The position numbers and the translations under genes were made by a program. Shown here in pieces: positions 1 to 8,380 of a stretch of DNA of 64,000 bases; the stretch's first letter is position 1; each line of letters starts with the position of its first letter. The stretch spans positions 41,284 to 105,283 of the forward strand of contig JBCBYO010000009.1 of the NCBI GenBank assembly GCA_039815825.1, read 5' to 3'. Origin of the DNA: JBCBDX01 sp039815825. Its GTDB lineage: Bacteria; Pseudomonadota; Alphaproteobacteria; Rhizobiales; Rhizobiaceae. The notes under the pieces are model-generated. The model had not been told where the DNA came from. It worked only from the letters and a program-made list of their open reading frames with translations, and searched no databases.

Positions 1-754
1 GCTTGAGCATGGATGTCAAAACAGAACCAGGCTGTAGGCCGTTCTGGTTGGAATCCACACCAATTGACAATTTGCCCGCATCGGCAGCAGCTTGAAGGAC
101 GCCGACGCCTGTTCCGCCAGCAGCCGCAAACACAACGTCAGCGCCCTGCGCGATTTGTGCGTTCGTGATCTCGCCGCCCTTGACAGGATCGTTCCAAGCA
201 GCGGGCGTGTCGCCAGTGAAGTTTTCGATGAATGTCGCATCCGGATTGGTTGCCACTACGCCGCCTTTATAGCCGCATGAGAAGCGCGAGATTAGCGGAA
301 TAGACATGCCGCCCACGAAACCAACCGTGCCGGTTTCAGATGCTTTGGCAGCCATAATACCAACAAGGTAAGAGCCTTCTTGTTCCTTGAAAACAACGGA
401 GCGGACGTTTGGCTGCTCAACGACCATGTCGATGATCACGAACTCAGTTTCAGGAAACTCCTGAGCAACTGTGTCGACTGCCTGTGCGGCGGAGAAGCCA
501 GCAATAATGACGGGTGAATGACCGCGCTCGGCAAAACGACGCAGCGCTTGCTCACGTTGGGCTTCGTTTTGGATCTCGAACTCGACATAATCGACGCCGG
601 TTTCTTCTTTGAACATCTCAGCGCCGTTAAAGGCAGCTTCGTTGAAAGACTTATCGAACTTACCGCCCAGGTCATACACGATGGCCGGCGTTTCGGCGTG
701 TGCGGTTACGGTCATTGCAGTGGCGGCCAAAAGGCCAAGAGCAAAGCGCTTCAT
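1..754 (-). CDS. BMP-family ABC transporter substrate-binding protein (3' end outside window)
   Basis: Periplasmic binding protein of the basic membrane protein (BmpA/PnrA) family, which captures nucleosides for ABC import. The start is the ATG at 754; the product opens with a Sec signal peptide (MKRFALGLLAATAMTVTAHA) and the mature part reads TPAIVYDLGGKFDKSFNEAA, the family's D-x-G-G-x-x-D-x-S-F-N opening. Further family blocks follow (VGFVGGMSIPLI, CGYKGGV, GADVVFAAAGGTG, GVDSNQN). About 250 residues are visible of a usual 320-360, so the C-terminus lies off the left edge. Any partners further left cannot be seen. The nucleoside ABC operon at 47.8 kb has no binding protein of its own, so this could be its partner. 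Family assignment is firm; substrate is inferred. Confidence 0.9.
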   Translation of the reverse strand, partial: MKRFALGLLAATAMTVTAHAETPAIVYDLGGKFDKSFNEAAFNGAEMFKEETGVDYVEFEIQNEAQREQALRRFAERGHSPVIIAGFSAAQAVDTVAQEFPETEFVIIDMVVEQPNVRSVVFKEQEGSYLVGIMAAKASETGTVGFVGGMSIPLISRFSCGYKGGVVATNPDATFIENFTGDTPAAWNDPVKGGEITNAQIAQGADVVFAAAGGTGVGVLQAAADAGKLSIGVDSNQNGLQPGSVLTSMLK

Positions 755-898
755 GCTTATTTCCCTGTCTGTGTTACCATTTCGTAGCTGCGCAACGGTG
801 CCCAGCTCAAGCGGGAGACCCGCTTTGGCCAGACACTTGCACGGTAAAAGACGAAATGCGAGCCTAAAGTTGTAGCACGCCGAACAGCGATTTTGCGC

Positions 899-1567
899 TT
901 AGCTCACGGCACTTTGCGCCTGCGGGATCGGACAGGAAACACCGGTCCCTTGTAAACCACAATAGCCACCAGGGTTCTTAGACAAATACTGCTGATGATA
1001 GTCCTCAGCAAAGTAATAAGTGTCCAATGGCATGATTTCGGTTGTTACTGATCCGCGGCCCGACGCGCGAAGCGCATTGGCATATTCATCGCGAACCATC
1101 TTCACCATTGCGAGTTGTTCGTCGGAAGTGGTGTAGATGGCGGATCGATAAACAGTACCAACGTCGTTTCCTTGGCGCATGCCTTGAGTTGGGTCGTGTT
1201 CCTCAAAAAATATGCGCAGTAGTTCACCCAGTGTCACCCGTGCCGGATCATAAACGACCATGACAGTTTCAGCATGGCCGGTCAGGCCTGTGCATGTTTC
1301 CTGATAGGTCGGGTTCTTCGTAAATCCACCCGCGTAACCAACCGACGTGACGTGGACGCCTGGGGTTTGCCAGAAGAGCCTTTCAGCCCCCCAGAAACAG
1401 CCCATACCAAAATAGATCGTTTCATAGCCCTCAGGGTAAGGCCCCCGTATAGCTTCACCAGTAACATGGTGGTGAGACGCTATTTCCAGCGCCTCATCGC
1501 GACCCGGCAGAGCTTTTTCAGCGCTCACCATATTAGTTTTGTCAGAAAACATCTTGGTCAAAAACAT
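899..1567 (-). CDS. msrA: Peptide-methionine (S)-S-oxide reductase MsrA
   Basis: Reduces the S-epimer of methionine sulfoxide in oxidised proteins using thioredoxin. The 222-residue product has the catalytic GCFWG motif (nucleophile Cys57) preceded by a glycine-rich YFGM strand. It also has the family blocks GYAGG, HAETV and EEHDPTQGMRQGNDVGTVYRS, and resolving cysteines near the C-terminus (GGYCGLQGTGVSCP). Length is typical of the long MsrA form with an N-terminal extension. A GGAG ribosome site lies just before the ATG at 1567. It appears to be a single-gene unit; no msrB is adjacent. No signal peptide, so it is cytoplasmic. Confidence 0.96.
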   Translation of the reverse strand: MFLTKMFSDKTNMVSAEKALPGRDEALEIASHHHVTGEAIRGPYPEGYETIYFGMGCFWGAERLFWQTPGVHVTSVGYAGGFTKNPTYQETCTGLTGHAETVMVVYDPARVTLGELLRIFFEEHDPTQGMRQGNDVGTVYRSAIYTTSDEQLAMVKMVRDEYANALRASGRGSVTTEIMPLDTYYFAEDYHQQYLSKNPGGYCGLQGTGVSCPIPQAQSAVS

Positions 1568-1594
1568 AAGCTTCTCCGGTCTAGTTACATGACA

Positions 1595-1915
1595 TCACGA
1601 CACGATGAACCTGCCGCGACGACGTTTTGGGCGATAACCAAGCGCGTAGATTAACGCAGCAAGGGTTCCCGTTACCAGGAAAGTGGGTAATTCCAGCACG
1701 GTAACAAGCAGGGGATCGTTCAACATAGGGTGAAAATTGTTGAACGTCACCCCAAGCGCCTCGGCAAGATCTGGCGCAAAAAGGCCAAGTGTTTGACCAA
1801 ATGGTGTGAATACGAGCTCAGACGCGCCAACTGAACGCGCAGAATCAACAACGGCAAAGACGCAGGCCAAGGCGAACACCAGTGTAGCCAGTAACCTGAA
1901 AGTAAAACGGATCAT
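1595..1915 (-). CDS. Small inner-membrane protein, unknown function
   Basis: A 106-residue protein starting at the ATG at 1915, chosen over an upstream in-frame ATG because a GGGGG ribosome site sits about 6 bases before it and the hydrophobic segment starts right after. It has an N-terminal membrane segment (FRLLATLVFALACVFAVVD), a soluble stretch of about 40 residues (VFTPFGQTLGLFAPDL), a second membrane segment (VTVLELPTFLVTGTLAALIYAL) and a short basic tail (RPKRRRGRF) that should stay in the cytoplasm. I recall similar small proteins in other alphaproteobacteria but cannot name a function. It lies between msrA and a tRNA gene read the other way. Confidence 0.7.
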   Translation of the reverse strand: MIRFTFRLLATLVFALACVFAVVDSARSVGASELVFTPFGQTLGLFAPDLAEALGVTFNNFHPMLNDPLLVTVLELPTFLVTGTLAALIYALGYRPKRRRGRFIVS

Positions 1916-2080
1916 GTGCGCCCCCATCGGCGGGCAACCTTTAGCCCGCCAACAACGCGCACACAATGGTTGCGGAAAAAGTTGAACCGAGACAATCGGC
2001 TTGATCAGGTGGCAAACTACGTTTAACAGCACCGCACCGTTACAGCGTGCCTCATAAGGTTTAAGGGTAACGGTTGGTGT

Positions 2081-2170
2081 GGACAGGTGGCCGAGTGGTT
2101 GAAGGCGCACGCCTGGAACGCGTGTAGGCGGGAAACCGTCTCCAGGGTTCGAATCCCTGTCTGTCCGCCA
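2081..2170 (+). tRNA. tRNA-Ser(GGA)
   Basis: Class II tRNA of 90 bases including an encoded CCA end. The acceptor arm GGACAGG pairs with TCTGTCC near the 3' end, and G is the discriminator before CCA. The anticodon loop CTGGAAC lies between CACGC and GCGTG and gives anticodon GGA (2115-2117), reading UCC and UCU serine codons. The long variable arm and the T arm (GGTTCGAATCC) are both clear. No integrase or repeat of its 3' end was seen nearby. Confidence 0.97.
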
Positions 2171-2591
2171 CTTTATCTAAAAATCTACAGTAGGCTGATG
2201 GGATAGCAATTCCAGATCCGGCCCTACCCATGAACTACTTTAAGGCCAGCAATCCAGATGCATAATGATTGTGGACGAGCAAGATCAATCCGTTTCGCTA
2301 TTTCTAGCGCTCTCGGTCCGCTCTTCGAGCAATTGCGGCGTTAGGTAAAAAAACCCAAGCAATTCAGCAACAAGTACTGGGCGCAGCGTTTGGGAGAGAC
2401 GGCCACCCCTTCTGCGTACACGAAAATGACTTTTAATCTTACCCGTTTCGGAACTTGACGCGCTCTGTTGTTTATCAATGCCCGATGAACATATGGAATG
2501 ATTGCTTTGACGGGTGGATGGCAACTTCGCGTACAATGCAGGTTGTTGAAGGTTGGCACGGCACGCGTTGATGAAAGCGTGAATTGTATCT
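2171..2591. other. Intergenic stretch, no supported gene
   Basis: About 420 bases between the tRNA and the 3' end of the four-gene minus-strand operon. Open frames on the minus strand here (2285-2821 and 2341-2631) run into the 3' end of the next gene in another frame. They show no ribosome site, domain or signal sequence that I recognise. I see no clear terminator hairpin. Confidence 0.5.
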
Positions 2592-3395
2592 CTACGGGGA
2601 CGCTGGCGACCAAAAGAGTTCGCGCTGCCACAGGGCACTTGGCTCGTCAACGGGTTGATCAAACAGAGTACCTGGACGGTTACCCGCAAGGTCTTCCAGA
2701 GCCGGGTCGACGACAAGCTTATGATCTCTATCGGGCCAAGGCAAAACTGGTGTGAAAAGCCAGTGGGTTTCGGCTTGACCCAAATCAATCCGACCGGGCA
2801 CCGGGTTGCCATCCGGGCCAATCACACGAAGCCGGTAAGCCAGCGACAGATGGTCGACAGCGCCATCGAGCAAAACGGTTAGCGGGTCACGGGTCCCAAC
2901 CTTGGGCGTATGCAGGCTCCATTTCGAGGGTGATGGCGAAGAAAGATCAGCTTCTGTGGCTTCAAACGTGACGCGGTGGGCTGAGGCCAGCGCGCAGCCG
3001 CGCGCATCCAAGGCTGTCTCCGAAATCTGTAGATGATAGGTTTCGCCAGGCGTAAGCGCTCGCCCCAAAGCCAGGTTCGCTTGCAAACCCGTCTTCACGC
3101 GGCCCGGATCAAGTAAGAGCGTAAGCCTAGTCCGATCTGCGGACCAAAGATCGAACCTGTTGGGTAAAAAAACGCCTTCGACAGGGCGGCCCTCTGCATC
3201 CAGCAAGTCAATTGCCGGTAGGATGTCGCGTTCCCCCATGGTAGTCGAAAAATAGATGTAGAATCGAAGCAGGTTCTCAGGCAGCGCCGTTCCGCTGGGA
3301 TAGACGTCCGACACGACGGTCTGACCGTCTTCGCAGGCCTGCAATGGACCCGCCAACAAAGTTGCGGCGAGTCCGGCTATAAGTAATAGCCGCAT
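2592..3395 (-). CDS. Secreted Ig-like/SbsA-type domain protein, unknown function
   Basis: 267 residues with a Sec signal peptide (MRLLLIAGLAATLLAGPLQA) ending at a Cys, so it could be a lipoprotein or a disulfide-bearing periplasmic protein (Cys near residues 21 and 134). The body carries two beta-sandwich repeats of the kind found in Ig-like SbsA domains (LPENLLRFYIYFSTTM, LTPGETYHLQI; then DHLSLAYRLRVIGPDG, RDHKLVVDPALEDLAGN). It is the last gene of a four-gene operon; its ATG overlaps the stop of the preceding gene by one base (TAATG). That coupling suggests the two secreted proteins work together. I do not recognise the function. Confidence 0.75.
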   Translation of the reverse strand: MRLLLIAGLAATLLAGPLQACEDGQTVVSDVYPSGTALPENLLRFYIYFSTTMGERDILPAIDLLDAEGRPVEGVFLPNRFDLWSADRTRLTLLLDPGRVKTGLQANLALGRALTPGETYHLQISETALDARGCALASAHRVTFEATEADLSSPSPSKWSLHTPKVGTRDPLTVLLDGAVDHLSLAYRLRVIGPDGNPVPGRIDLGQAETHWLFTPVLPWPDRDHKLVVDPALEDLAGNRPGTLFDQPVDEPSALWQRELFWSPASP

Positions 3396-4630
3396 TACTG
3401 CTCAATCAACTCAGGAAAACCTTCTTCAGCTTTGAGAAGGTTGTGAAACCCACGCATCCCCTGACCCATTTGATTTTCGGCATAGACATAGTCGGGGAAG
3501 TCATACTCGGAGATGAAGTCGCTCAGGCGCAGGTAAACGCCCTTCCGGATCGAAACCAAGTCCATCGCGCCCGTGTCGAGATTGCGCTTCAGGGCTAACA
3601 AGAATTGTGGGTCTTGATCGGCCGCCTGATACACCCCGCTCATCGGTGTTTGGATTGTTGAAACGCCCGCTTCCATTCCCATGCTAACAGGCTCGGCTAG
3701 TCCGGGCATATTGGCTGCCTCCGCAATGGCTTCAAGCGGGATCAAATTGGCTTGAAGTTCGCGATTGACGACCATCACAAACGGTGAGGCGTTTCCTTCT
3801 CGATCAAATACATCAAAAGACAGCACCTCGAGAGGGGTGTTCCCGTAACCAAGCTCTGCAATGGTGTTGCCCGTTACATGAGATCCATCTGTCAGGCTCG
3901 CGGTTGGTAGTGTAACCAGGGGTGTGCAGGTGTAAGCCGCCACGACAGTCTGCACGCCATCCAGATCGACAATCTCCATCGCTCGGATCGGCGCGCGGGT
4001 TTCCATTTGATCGTGAACAGCATGGTAGATTTCGACACTGGACGTCTTCGCGGCATCGCTGAACGGAAACGGTATCTGGCTGAGAGTTGATGCGAATTCG
4101 CCAGTCGACAAGCCCGAGACGAACAACGTGCCGCTTGCGTAGTCCAAATCCGTCACGGTCAGCGTAGCAGATGGGATGTTGCGCCAAAATGTGACGCCAT
4201 CTTCAGGCGCTGTGCCCAGCTCGGTGCTGGTAAACGAAAGGGAGGCCAGATCAATCGGCGTGATCGTGCCGTCAGGTGTCACCATAACCACCGCGGGCTG
4301 TGACGCGGCGCTGAGTGATACGAAGGCAGCCTGTGTTGCAGGGTTCACGGCAAGATCGTTGAAGGTGATCTCAGCTTCGGCAACGCCCAGAGTTTCCGCA
4401 AGCGCTCTGCTAAAGCCTTCGAATGTGTAGGCCACCGAATCTGTCGCTGCTTCCTGCTCGGGCAATGTATAGGCATAAATCGTCGCTCCGGCACTATCGG
4501 CCACAAATAGCGTCGTCGGATCGGCAAACTCCAGTACGGTCGCCGACATGGGTGGTTCGGCCAATGCAGTCTGGGCCGTAGCCAATGCTATCGCACTAGC
4601 CAGATATGAGATCAGCTTCGACTTTGTCAT
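3395..4630 (-). CDS. Secreted beta-propeller-like protein, unknown function
   Basis: 411 residues with a clear signal peptide (MTKSKLISYLASAIALATAQ..ALA) and a strong GGAGGAAT ribosome site before the ATG at 4630. Short repeated strand-turn units (FADPTTLFVADSAGATIYAYTLP, FNDLAVNPATQAAFVSLS, VTDLDYASGTLFVSGLS, VVAAYTCTPLVTLP) suggest a beta-propeller exported to the periplasm. No catalytic motif or heme site is visible. It sits between the MBL-fold hydrolase and the Ig-like protein in an operon headed by a flavoprotein, so a redox or detoxification link is possible but unproven. Confidence 0.75.
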   Translation of the reverse strand: MTKSKLISYLASAIALATAQTALAEPPMSATVLEFADPTTLFVADSAGATIYAYTLPEQEAATDSVAYTFEGFSRALAETLGVAEAEITFNDLAVNPATQAAFVSLSAASQPAVVMVTPDGTITPIDLASLSFTSTELGTAPEDGVTFWRNIPSATLTVTDLDYASGTLFVSGLSTGEFASTLSQIPFPFSDAAKTSSVEIYHAVHDQMETRAPIRAMEIVDLDGVQTVVAAYTCTPLVTLPTASLTDGSHVTGNTIAELGYGNTPLEVLSFDVFDREGNASPFVMVVNRELQANLIPLEAIAEAANMPGLAEPVSMGMEAGVSTIQTPMSGVYQAADQDPQFLLALKRNLDTGAMDLVSIRKGVYLRLSDFISEYDFPDYVYAENQMGQGMRGFHNLLKAEEGFPELIEQ

Positions 4631-4705
4631 TTTAAATTCCTCCAGTTTTTTGGGGCATGTTTCGGGTAAAACGCCGGCACGTCGAGAACCGTTGGCAATG
4701 GGGTA

Positions 4706-5626
4706 TCAGCCCATCATTTGGTAGCTAACGGGAACGAAGCGGAACCCGGCATCGCGCGTCTCTACAAATCCCGCAGCTGGGAAGGGCATGTGATAGCCGA
4801 TCATTGGGATCTTGTCGGTCGCTAGCATATCGAGCACGCGGCGACGGGTTGCATTGGCTTGCGCTTTGTCTGCGTCGTAAAGCATGGTCCAGTCTGGATT
4901 GGCGAAAGACCAGACGTAATGCCCCACTAGATCGGCAACGAGCAACAATTGTTGCCCACCGCTTTCAAGCCGATAGATCATGTGCCCTGCCGTATGGCCA
5001 AAGGCCGCTGTTGCGGTCACACCGGGGGCGACGGTATTGCTGTCGTTCAGGAAGCCAAAACGCTCCGCAAAAGGTCGGACTTTTGCCTCAAAAACCTCGT
5101 TATTGCCATGACCGTTTGTGTCAAACTCGATCGCGCCCGTTAGGTAATTGGCGTTTGGATAAGCCAGCGACCCGTCCTCACGGGTCATTCCACCGATATG
5201 GTCGGGATGCATGTGCGTGATAACGACATGAGTGACATCGTCCGCGTTCACGCCCGCTTCGGCGAGTGGGCCGGCGAGGCTTTCGGCACTGAGCCCTGTA
5301 TCAAAGAGGATGGTGGCATTGCCAGTGCGTACAAGCGTCGGTGTATAGTAAAACTGCAGAAGGTCCGTGCGCAGGAAATTGTCGTCACTGACCGCTTTAA
5401 ACTCGTCCATGGGGACTTCGCTTGCAAAAATCTTTTTTGGATCATCGCTCGGCGCTGTCCCGGAGAGCAACGTCGTCACCTGCATGTCGCCTAGCGTGAA
5501 CCCGCGTGCGCGCGCGCCTGGAGCGACAGAAGCGTGGCTCTCGGCCATGGCAGGTCGTCCCCGTGCCAACGCTGCTGGCAGCAGTGAGCCACCGATCAAA
5601 ACGTGCCTTCGATTTATTGTCGTCAT
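4706..5626 (-). CDS. Tat-exported MBL-fold metallo-hydrolase
   Basis: 306 residues. The ATG at 5626 is chosen because an AAGGAGA ribosome site lies just upstream and the product then starts with a twin-arginine signal (MTTINRRHVLIGGSLLPAAL). The zinc-binding metallo-beta-lactamase core is intact: THMHPDHIGG, then AFGHTAGHM, then a VADLVGH strand and a late GYHMPFP histidine. This supports a two-metal hydrolase acting in the periplasm after folding in the cytoplasm. The spacing resembles lactonase or quorum-quenching-like MBL enzymes, but substrate cannot be read from sequence. It is 25 bases downstream of the flavoprotein gene and probably co-transcribed with it. Confidence 0.9.
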   Translation of the reverse strand: MTTINRRHVLIGGSLLPAALARGRPAMAESHASVAPGARARGFTLGDMQVTTLLSGTAPSDDPKKIFASEVPMDEFKAVSDDNFLRTDLLQFYYTPTLVRTGNATILFDTGLSAESLAGPLAEAGVNADDVTHVVITHMHPDHIGGMTREDGSLAYPNANYLTGAIEFDTNGHGNNEVFEAKVRPFAERFGFLNDSNTVAPGVTATAAFGHTAGHMIYRLESGGQQLLLVADLVGHYVWSFANPDWTMLYDADKAQANATRRRVLDMLATDKIPMIGYHMPFPAAGFVETRDAGFRFVPVSYQMMG

Positions 5627-5651
5627 GGTCGTCTCCTTTCCTGCGTCATGC

Positions 5652-6746
5652 TTAGCCTTGCCCAAGCAGTTTCCGGTACTTTGAGAGGAACAGATCGCGA
5701 CCTTTCATCATGCTCGTGACCCAATCGCCCAAGGTGGCGATCATTAAAAAAGAGCTGCCACGTTTGGGGCCAAGCGGCACGAGGATCGGCGCTTTGCCCC
5801 ATGGCTTGTAGGGGCTTTGAGATTCGATAGATTGACCCGCCGCCACCGCCTTCAAGAGCTTTGCAAGCCAGGGAACTTGGCGCGAAATACCAACAATGGT
5901 CATCAGATCACCATTGTCAGCGGCATCTCCTGCGGCAAAAACATTGGGCAGAGAGGACGGACGCATCCATTGATCGACGATTAGTCGTTTGTCTGGTCCA
6001 CGTTTGACGTCCGGGAGTGTGTCAGCAAGACCGACGTTCAGTTTGGAGCCCACCGTCGGCACGATCAGATCTGCGTTAATGGCTCGGCCAGACGAAAGCG
6101 TTACCGTCCCACCGCTGGGCGCAGTCCAGTCCGGAAGTTCGGTCGCTCGTTCGCCAAGAACAACGTCAACATTCATTGCACGTAGTTTTTTCATCAAAGA
6201 AGTGCCAAGCTTTTGAGGGAACGTAGGGAACAATTTGTCATCGCTAGAGATCAGACTGACGGATTTGGCGGGCATAGCGCTCGCGATCTCGCCAGCAAGT
6301 TCTGTCCCGACTGCACCGGCACCAATGATCGCAATCGAGGAAGCGTCGACGAGCGCTTTGTGCCAAGCAGCATTTGCGTCGCGCAATCCGGGAATGTCGC
6401 CATTCTGCGACTTGAAAGCGGGCAAATTCGCAGAGCCAGTCGCCAAAACGACATAGTCAGCGGCGACTTTGGTTCCATCAGACAAGGTGACACCGCTGCT
6501 GTCGACTTTCGTGGCTTCGCCTTTGACAATTGCTCCGGTCGACAGCGCTTTGTGATATGGGATCAAAGCCTGATCGAGGAGCCTTGGATCGACCATGGCG
6601 CGGATCATTGCTGGAGCGTGGGTAAACGCGTCGGCCCGTTCGATAAGGCTCACTTTCATGTGGCCTTCGAGCGCCTTTGCAAGTTCCACGCCGGCGTTTC
6701 CGCCACCAACGATCACGACACGCGCAGTACTACTAGCGTCTTCCAC
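5652..6746 (-). CDS. FAD/NAD(P)-dependent oxidoreductase, AIF/FSP1-like
   Basis: A 364-residue pyridine-nucleotide-disulfide-type flavoprotein. The first Rossmann motif is VVIVGGGNAGVELAKAL (FAD) and the second IAIIGAGAVGTELAGEI (NAD(P)H). LATGS and the late NVFAAGDAAD block complete the FAD site. Organisation matches the apoptosis-inducing-factor-2/FSP1-like NADH:quinone or acceptor oxidoreductases; no redox-active CxxC pair is visible. I place the start at the GTG at 6746 because AGAGGA sits 6 bases upstream; an in-frame TTG at 6761 has no such site. It is the first gene of the four-gene operon and is divergent from a MarR regulator, whose palindromic operators lie 60-100 bases upstream. 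Confidence 0.88.
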   Translation of the reverse strand: MEDASSTARVVIVGGGNAGVELAKALEGHMKVSLIERADAFTHAPAMIRAMVDPRLLDQALIPYHKALSTGAIVKGEATKVDSSGVTLSDGTKVAADYVVLATGSANLPAFKSQNGDIPGLRDANAAWHKALVDASSIAIIGAGAVGTELAGEIASAMPAKSVSLISSDDKLFPTFPQKLGTSLMKKLRAMNVDVVLGERATELPDWTAPSGGTVTLSSGRAINADLIVPTVGSKLNVGLADTLPDVKRGPDKRLIVDQWMRPSSLPNVFAAGDAADNGDLMTIVGISRQVPWLAKLLKAVAAGQSIESQSPYKPWGKAPILVPLGPKRGSSFLMIATLGDWVTSMMKGRDLFLSKYRKLLGQG

Positions 6747-6806
6747 AGTCCGTCCTCTCAAGACCCACTGTCGGTTTCAGTTGCCTGAAGCCTTTCCCTC
6801 AATTAA

Positions 6807-6848
6807 GTTGACAATGTCAACCAATAACAGAATGCAGACAGTGTCAAC
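6807..6848. promoter_or_regulatory. MarR-type operators in the divergent promoter
   Basis: A perfect interrupted palindrome GTTGACA-A-TGTCAAC occupies 6807-6821. A second, partly matching copy (GACA-G-TGTCAAC) occupies 6837-6848. Both lie between the flavoprotein operon and the marR-like gene, and the first covers that gene's first ATG. Each carries a TTGACA half that could also act as a -35 hexamer. MarR proteins commonly bind such palindromes and repress both divergent units. Confidence 0.65.
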
Positions 6849-7281
6849 GAAAATAAAGAAGAAACCTGATATCGAGGTCGGACAGCTAGTCGATCGCCTC
6901 ATGAGAGCAATTCATTCAGACTTGGGCCGTAAAGCGCCCGCATTCGATCGAGAGAAAGTTGGCCCCGCTGGCGGTATGGTGCTCATGGTGCTTGCAGATA
7001 ATGAGCCGATGGCCATCCATGAGCTGGTTCGGACTATTGCCAGAGACAAAGCCCAAGTAACCCGGTTATTGCAAACCCTCGGTACGAAGGGATTGGTTGA
7101 AAAATCTCAATCACCAACCGACGGTCGGGTATGCGTTTTGCGATTGACATGCAAAGGTTGGAAGACTGTCGCCAGGTTAAGGTATGCGATTGCCGAAACA
7201 ATAAGTGGCTTGCTGGAGCCGTTTAACGGGCAGGAAAGAGACAACCTCAAAATGCTGCTGAAGAAGGTTTTCGATCGTTAG
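6814..7281 (+). CDS. MarR-family transcriptional regulator
   Basis: Up to 155 residues with a winged helix-turn-helix typical of MarR: PMAIHELVRTIARDKAQVTRLLQTLGTKGLVEKSQSP is the recognition region, followed by the wing TDGRVCVLRLTCKGW. The basic N-terminus (STKIKKKPD) precedes a dimerisation helix. The start is uncertain: ATG at 6814, ATG at 6832 and GTG at 6841 are in frame and none has a good ribosome site. The operators overlap the first of these, so a downstream start or a leaderless message is plausible. It likely represses itself and the divergent flavoprotein-hydrolase operon until an aromatic or phenolic ligand binds; the ligand is inferred from family habit only. Confidence 0.85.
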   Translation: MSTNNRMQTVSTKIKKKPDIEVGQLVDRLMRAIHSDLGRKAPAFDREKVGPAGGMVLMVLADNEPMAIHELVRTIARDKAQVTRLLQTLGTKGLVEKSQSPTDGRVCVLRLTCKGWKTVARLRYAIAETISGLLEPFNGQERDNLKMLLKKVFDR

Positions 7282-7686
7282 CTCGTCGGCAAAGTCCAAT
7301 CCTAACTCTATTGCAATTTGCCGGTATCGCGGACCTCAAAAGTAGTATTTCAGCTGGCGACGTCGACGGAAGGTTTGTTCGCATCGCTGCTACTTGGCCA
7401 GTCGGCTCAACTGCTTTGCCGTGAATGACTATTTTCAGGTGCATCACTTTGCTCAATTGAATGTCCGCTTTGGGCTCGGAACGGTCGTTAGCGGAACCAG
7501 TAAACGAATGTCGGGTTTACCGACGAAGCCGCCGCGCGATTTGGGAAAACAAAAGCCCGCTAAGCCAAGCATACAGGCCCTTGGAATGAACTGGCCGTAT
7601 GGCCATTTCTGATTATCTTCGTGCGGTTAACTTAACGCAGGGGCGAATCGGCGCGGCTGTCGACAGGCACTTGGTATGCTGCCAGA
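7282..7686. repeat. Intergenic stretch with a dispersed GTCCGC-type repeat
   Basis: About 400 bases between two convergent genes with no supported ORF. An 18-base block GTCCGCTTTGGGCTCGGA at 7463-7480 is repeated identically at 13238-13255. It is followed by further short GTTAGCGG and AATGTCGGG elements. A small inverted repeat TGGCC-GTAT-GGCCA lies near 7590-7605. I see no promoter. Confidence 0.6.
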
Positions 7687-8358
7687 TCAGTTCATCCGAT
7701 AACCTACATTCCGCAGTGTTACGATCCTCTTGCCTTCTCCTCCGATCTTGCGACGGAGGCGGCCAATATAAACATCGACTACATTGGTCAGCGGGTCTGC
7801 GTTAAGGCCCCAGACTGAGTTGAGGATGCGTTCGCGCGATAGGACGCGGCCGGTATTCGTTAGAAAGAGAAGCAGAAGATCGCGTTCTTTCTTGGACAAT
7901 TCGATTTCCGTGCCATCGACCGTCACCTGCAGCGAGGAGCGGTCGAAGGTGAGGCTTCCGCTTGTAAGGATGTTCTCACCGGCATCCGCCGCATAGCCTG
8001 TGGCACGACGGTGTAAGGCCTCGACGCGGGCAATCAGCTCGTCAAAGTCGAATGGTTTCGTAATGTAGTCATCTGCCCCCATTTTCAGACCGTCGACCCT
8101 CTCTTCGGGACTGTCGAGGGCGGTGAGCATGAGGATCGGTGTCTTAGACTTGCGCGCGCGCAACTTGCGGCAAACGTCCTGTCCTTGAATGCCCGGCAGC
8201 ATCAGGTCCAGGAGGATCACGTCATAGCTGTTCGATGCGGCGTGTTCGAGCGCATCTTCGCCATCCCTCGCATGATCGACGGCCCAGCCTTCTGCTGACA
8301 GACCGCGCCGGATGAAATCGGCAACCCGGAATTCGTCTTCGACCAAAAGAATATTCAT
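7687..8358 (-). CDS. OmpR/CusR-type response regulator
   Basis: 223 residues in two domains. The receiver (1-120) has the acidic pair ED8-9, phospho-acceptor Asp51 in ILLDLMLPG, Thr in LMLTA and Lys in YITKPFDF. The C-terminal winged helix (about 125-223) has the OmpR-family LSKKERDLLLLFLTNTGRVLSRERILNSVWG block and ends RRKIGGEGKRIVTLRNVGYRMN. This subgroup (QseB/CusR-like) binds direct repeats. It is the last gene of a four-gene operon, 22 bases after the kinase that should phosphorylate it. Direct-repeat sites with 11-base spacing upstream of this operon and of the EF-hand gene are candidate targets. Confidence 0.95.
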   Translation of the reverse strand: MNILLVEDEFRVADFIRRGLSAEGWAVDHARDGEDALEHAASNSYDVILLDLMLPGIQGQDVCRKLRARKSKTPILMLTALDSPEERVDGLKMGADDYITKPFDFDELIARVEALHRRATGYAADAGENILTSGSLTFDRSSLQVTVDGTEIELSKKERDLLLLFLTNTGRVLSRERILNSVWGLNADPLTNVVDVYIGRLRRKIGGEGKRIVTLRNVGYRMN

Positions 8359-8380
8359 GTCATTTCACCCGAACGTCAGA

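Noticed and set aside
2081..2170. tRNA-Ser as the attachment site of the integrase
   Set aside because: The integrase lies 19 kb away and no copy of the tRNA 3' end was seen near 14.9 kb or 21.1 kb.
2285..2821. Minus-strand ORF of 178 codons after the tRNA
   Set aside because: It overlaps the 3' end of the Ig-like gene in another frame, lacks a ribosome site and reads as low-complexity basic sequence.
6759..6761. TTG at 6761 as start of the flavoprotein
   Set aside because: The AGAGGA sequence lies just after it and fits the GTG at 6746.
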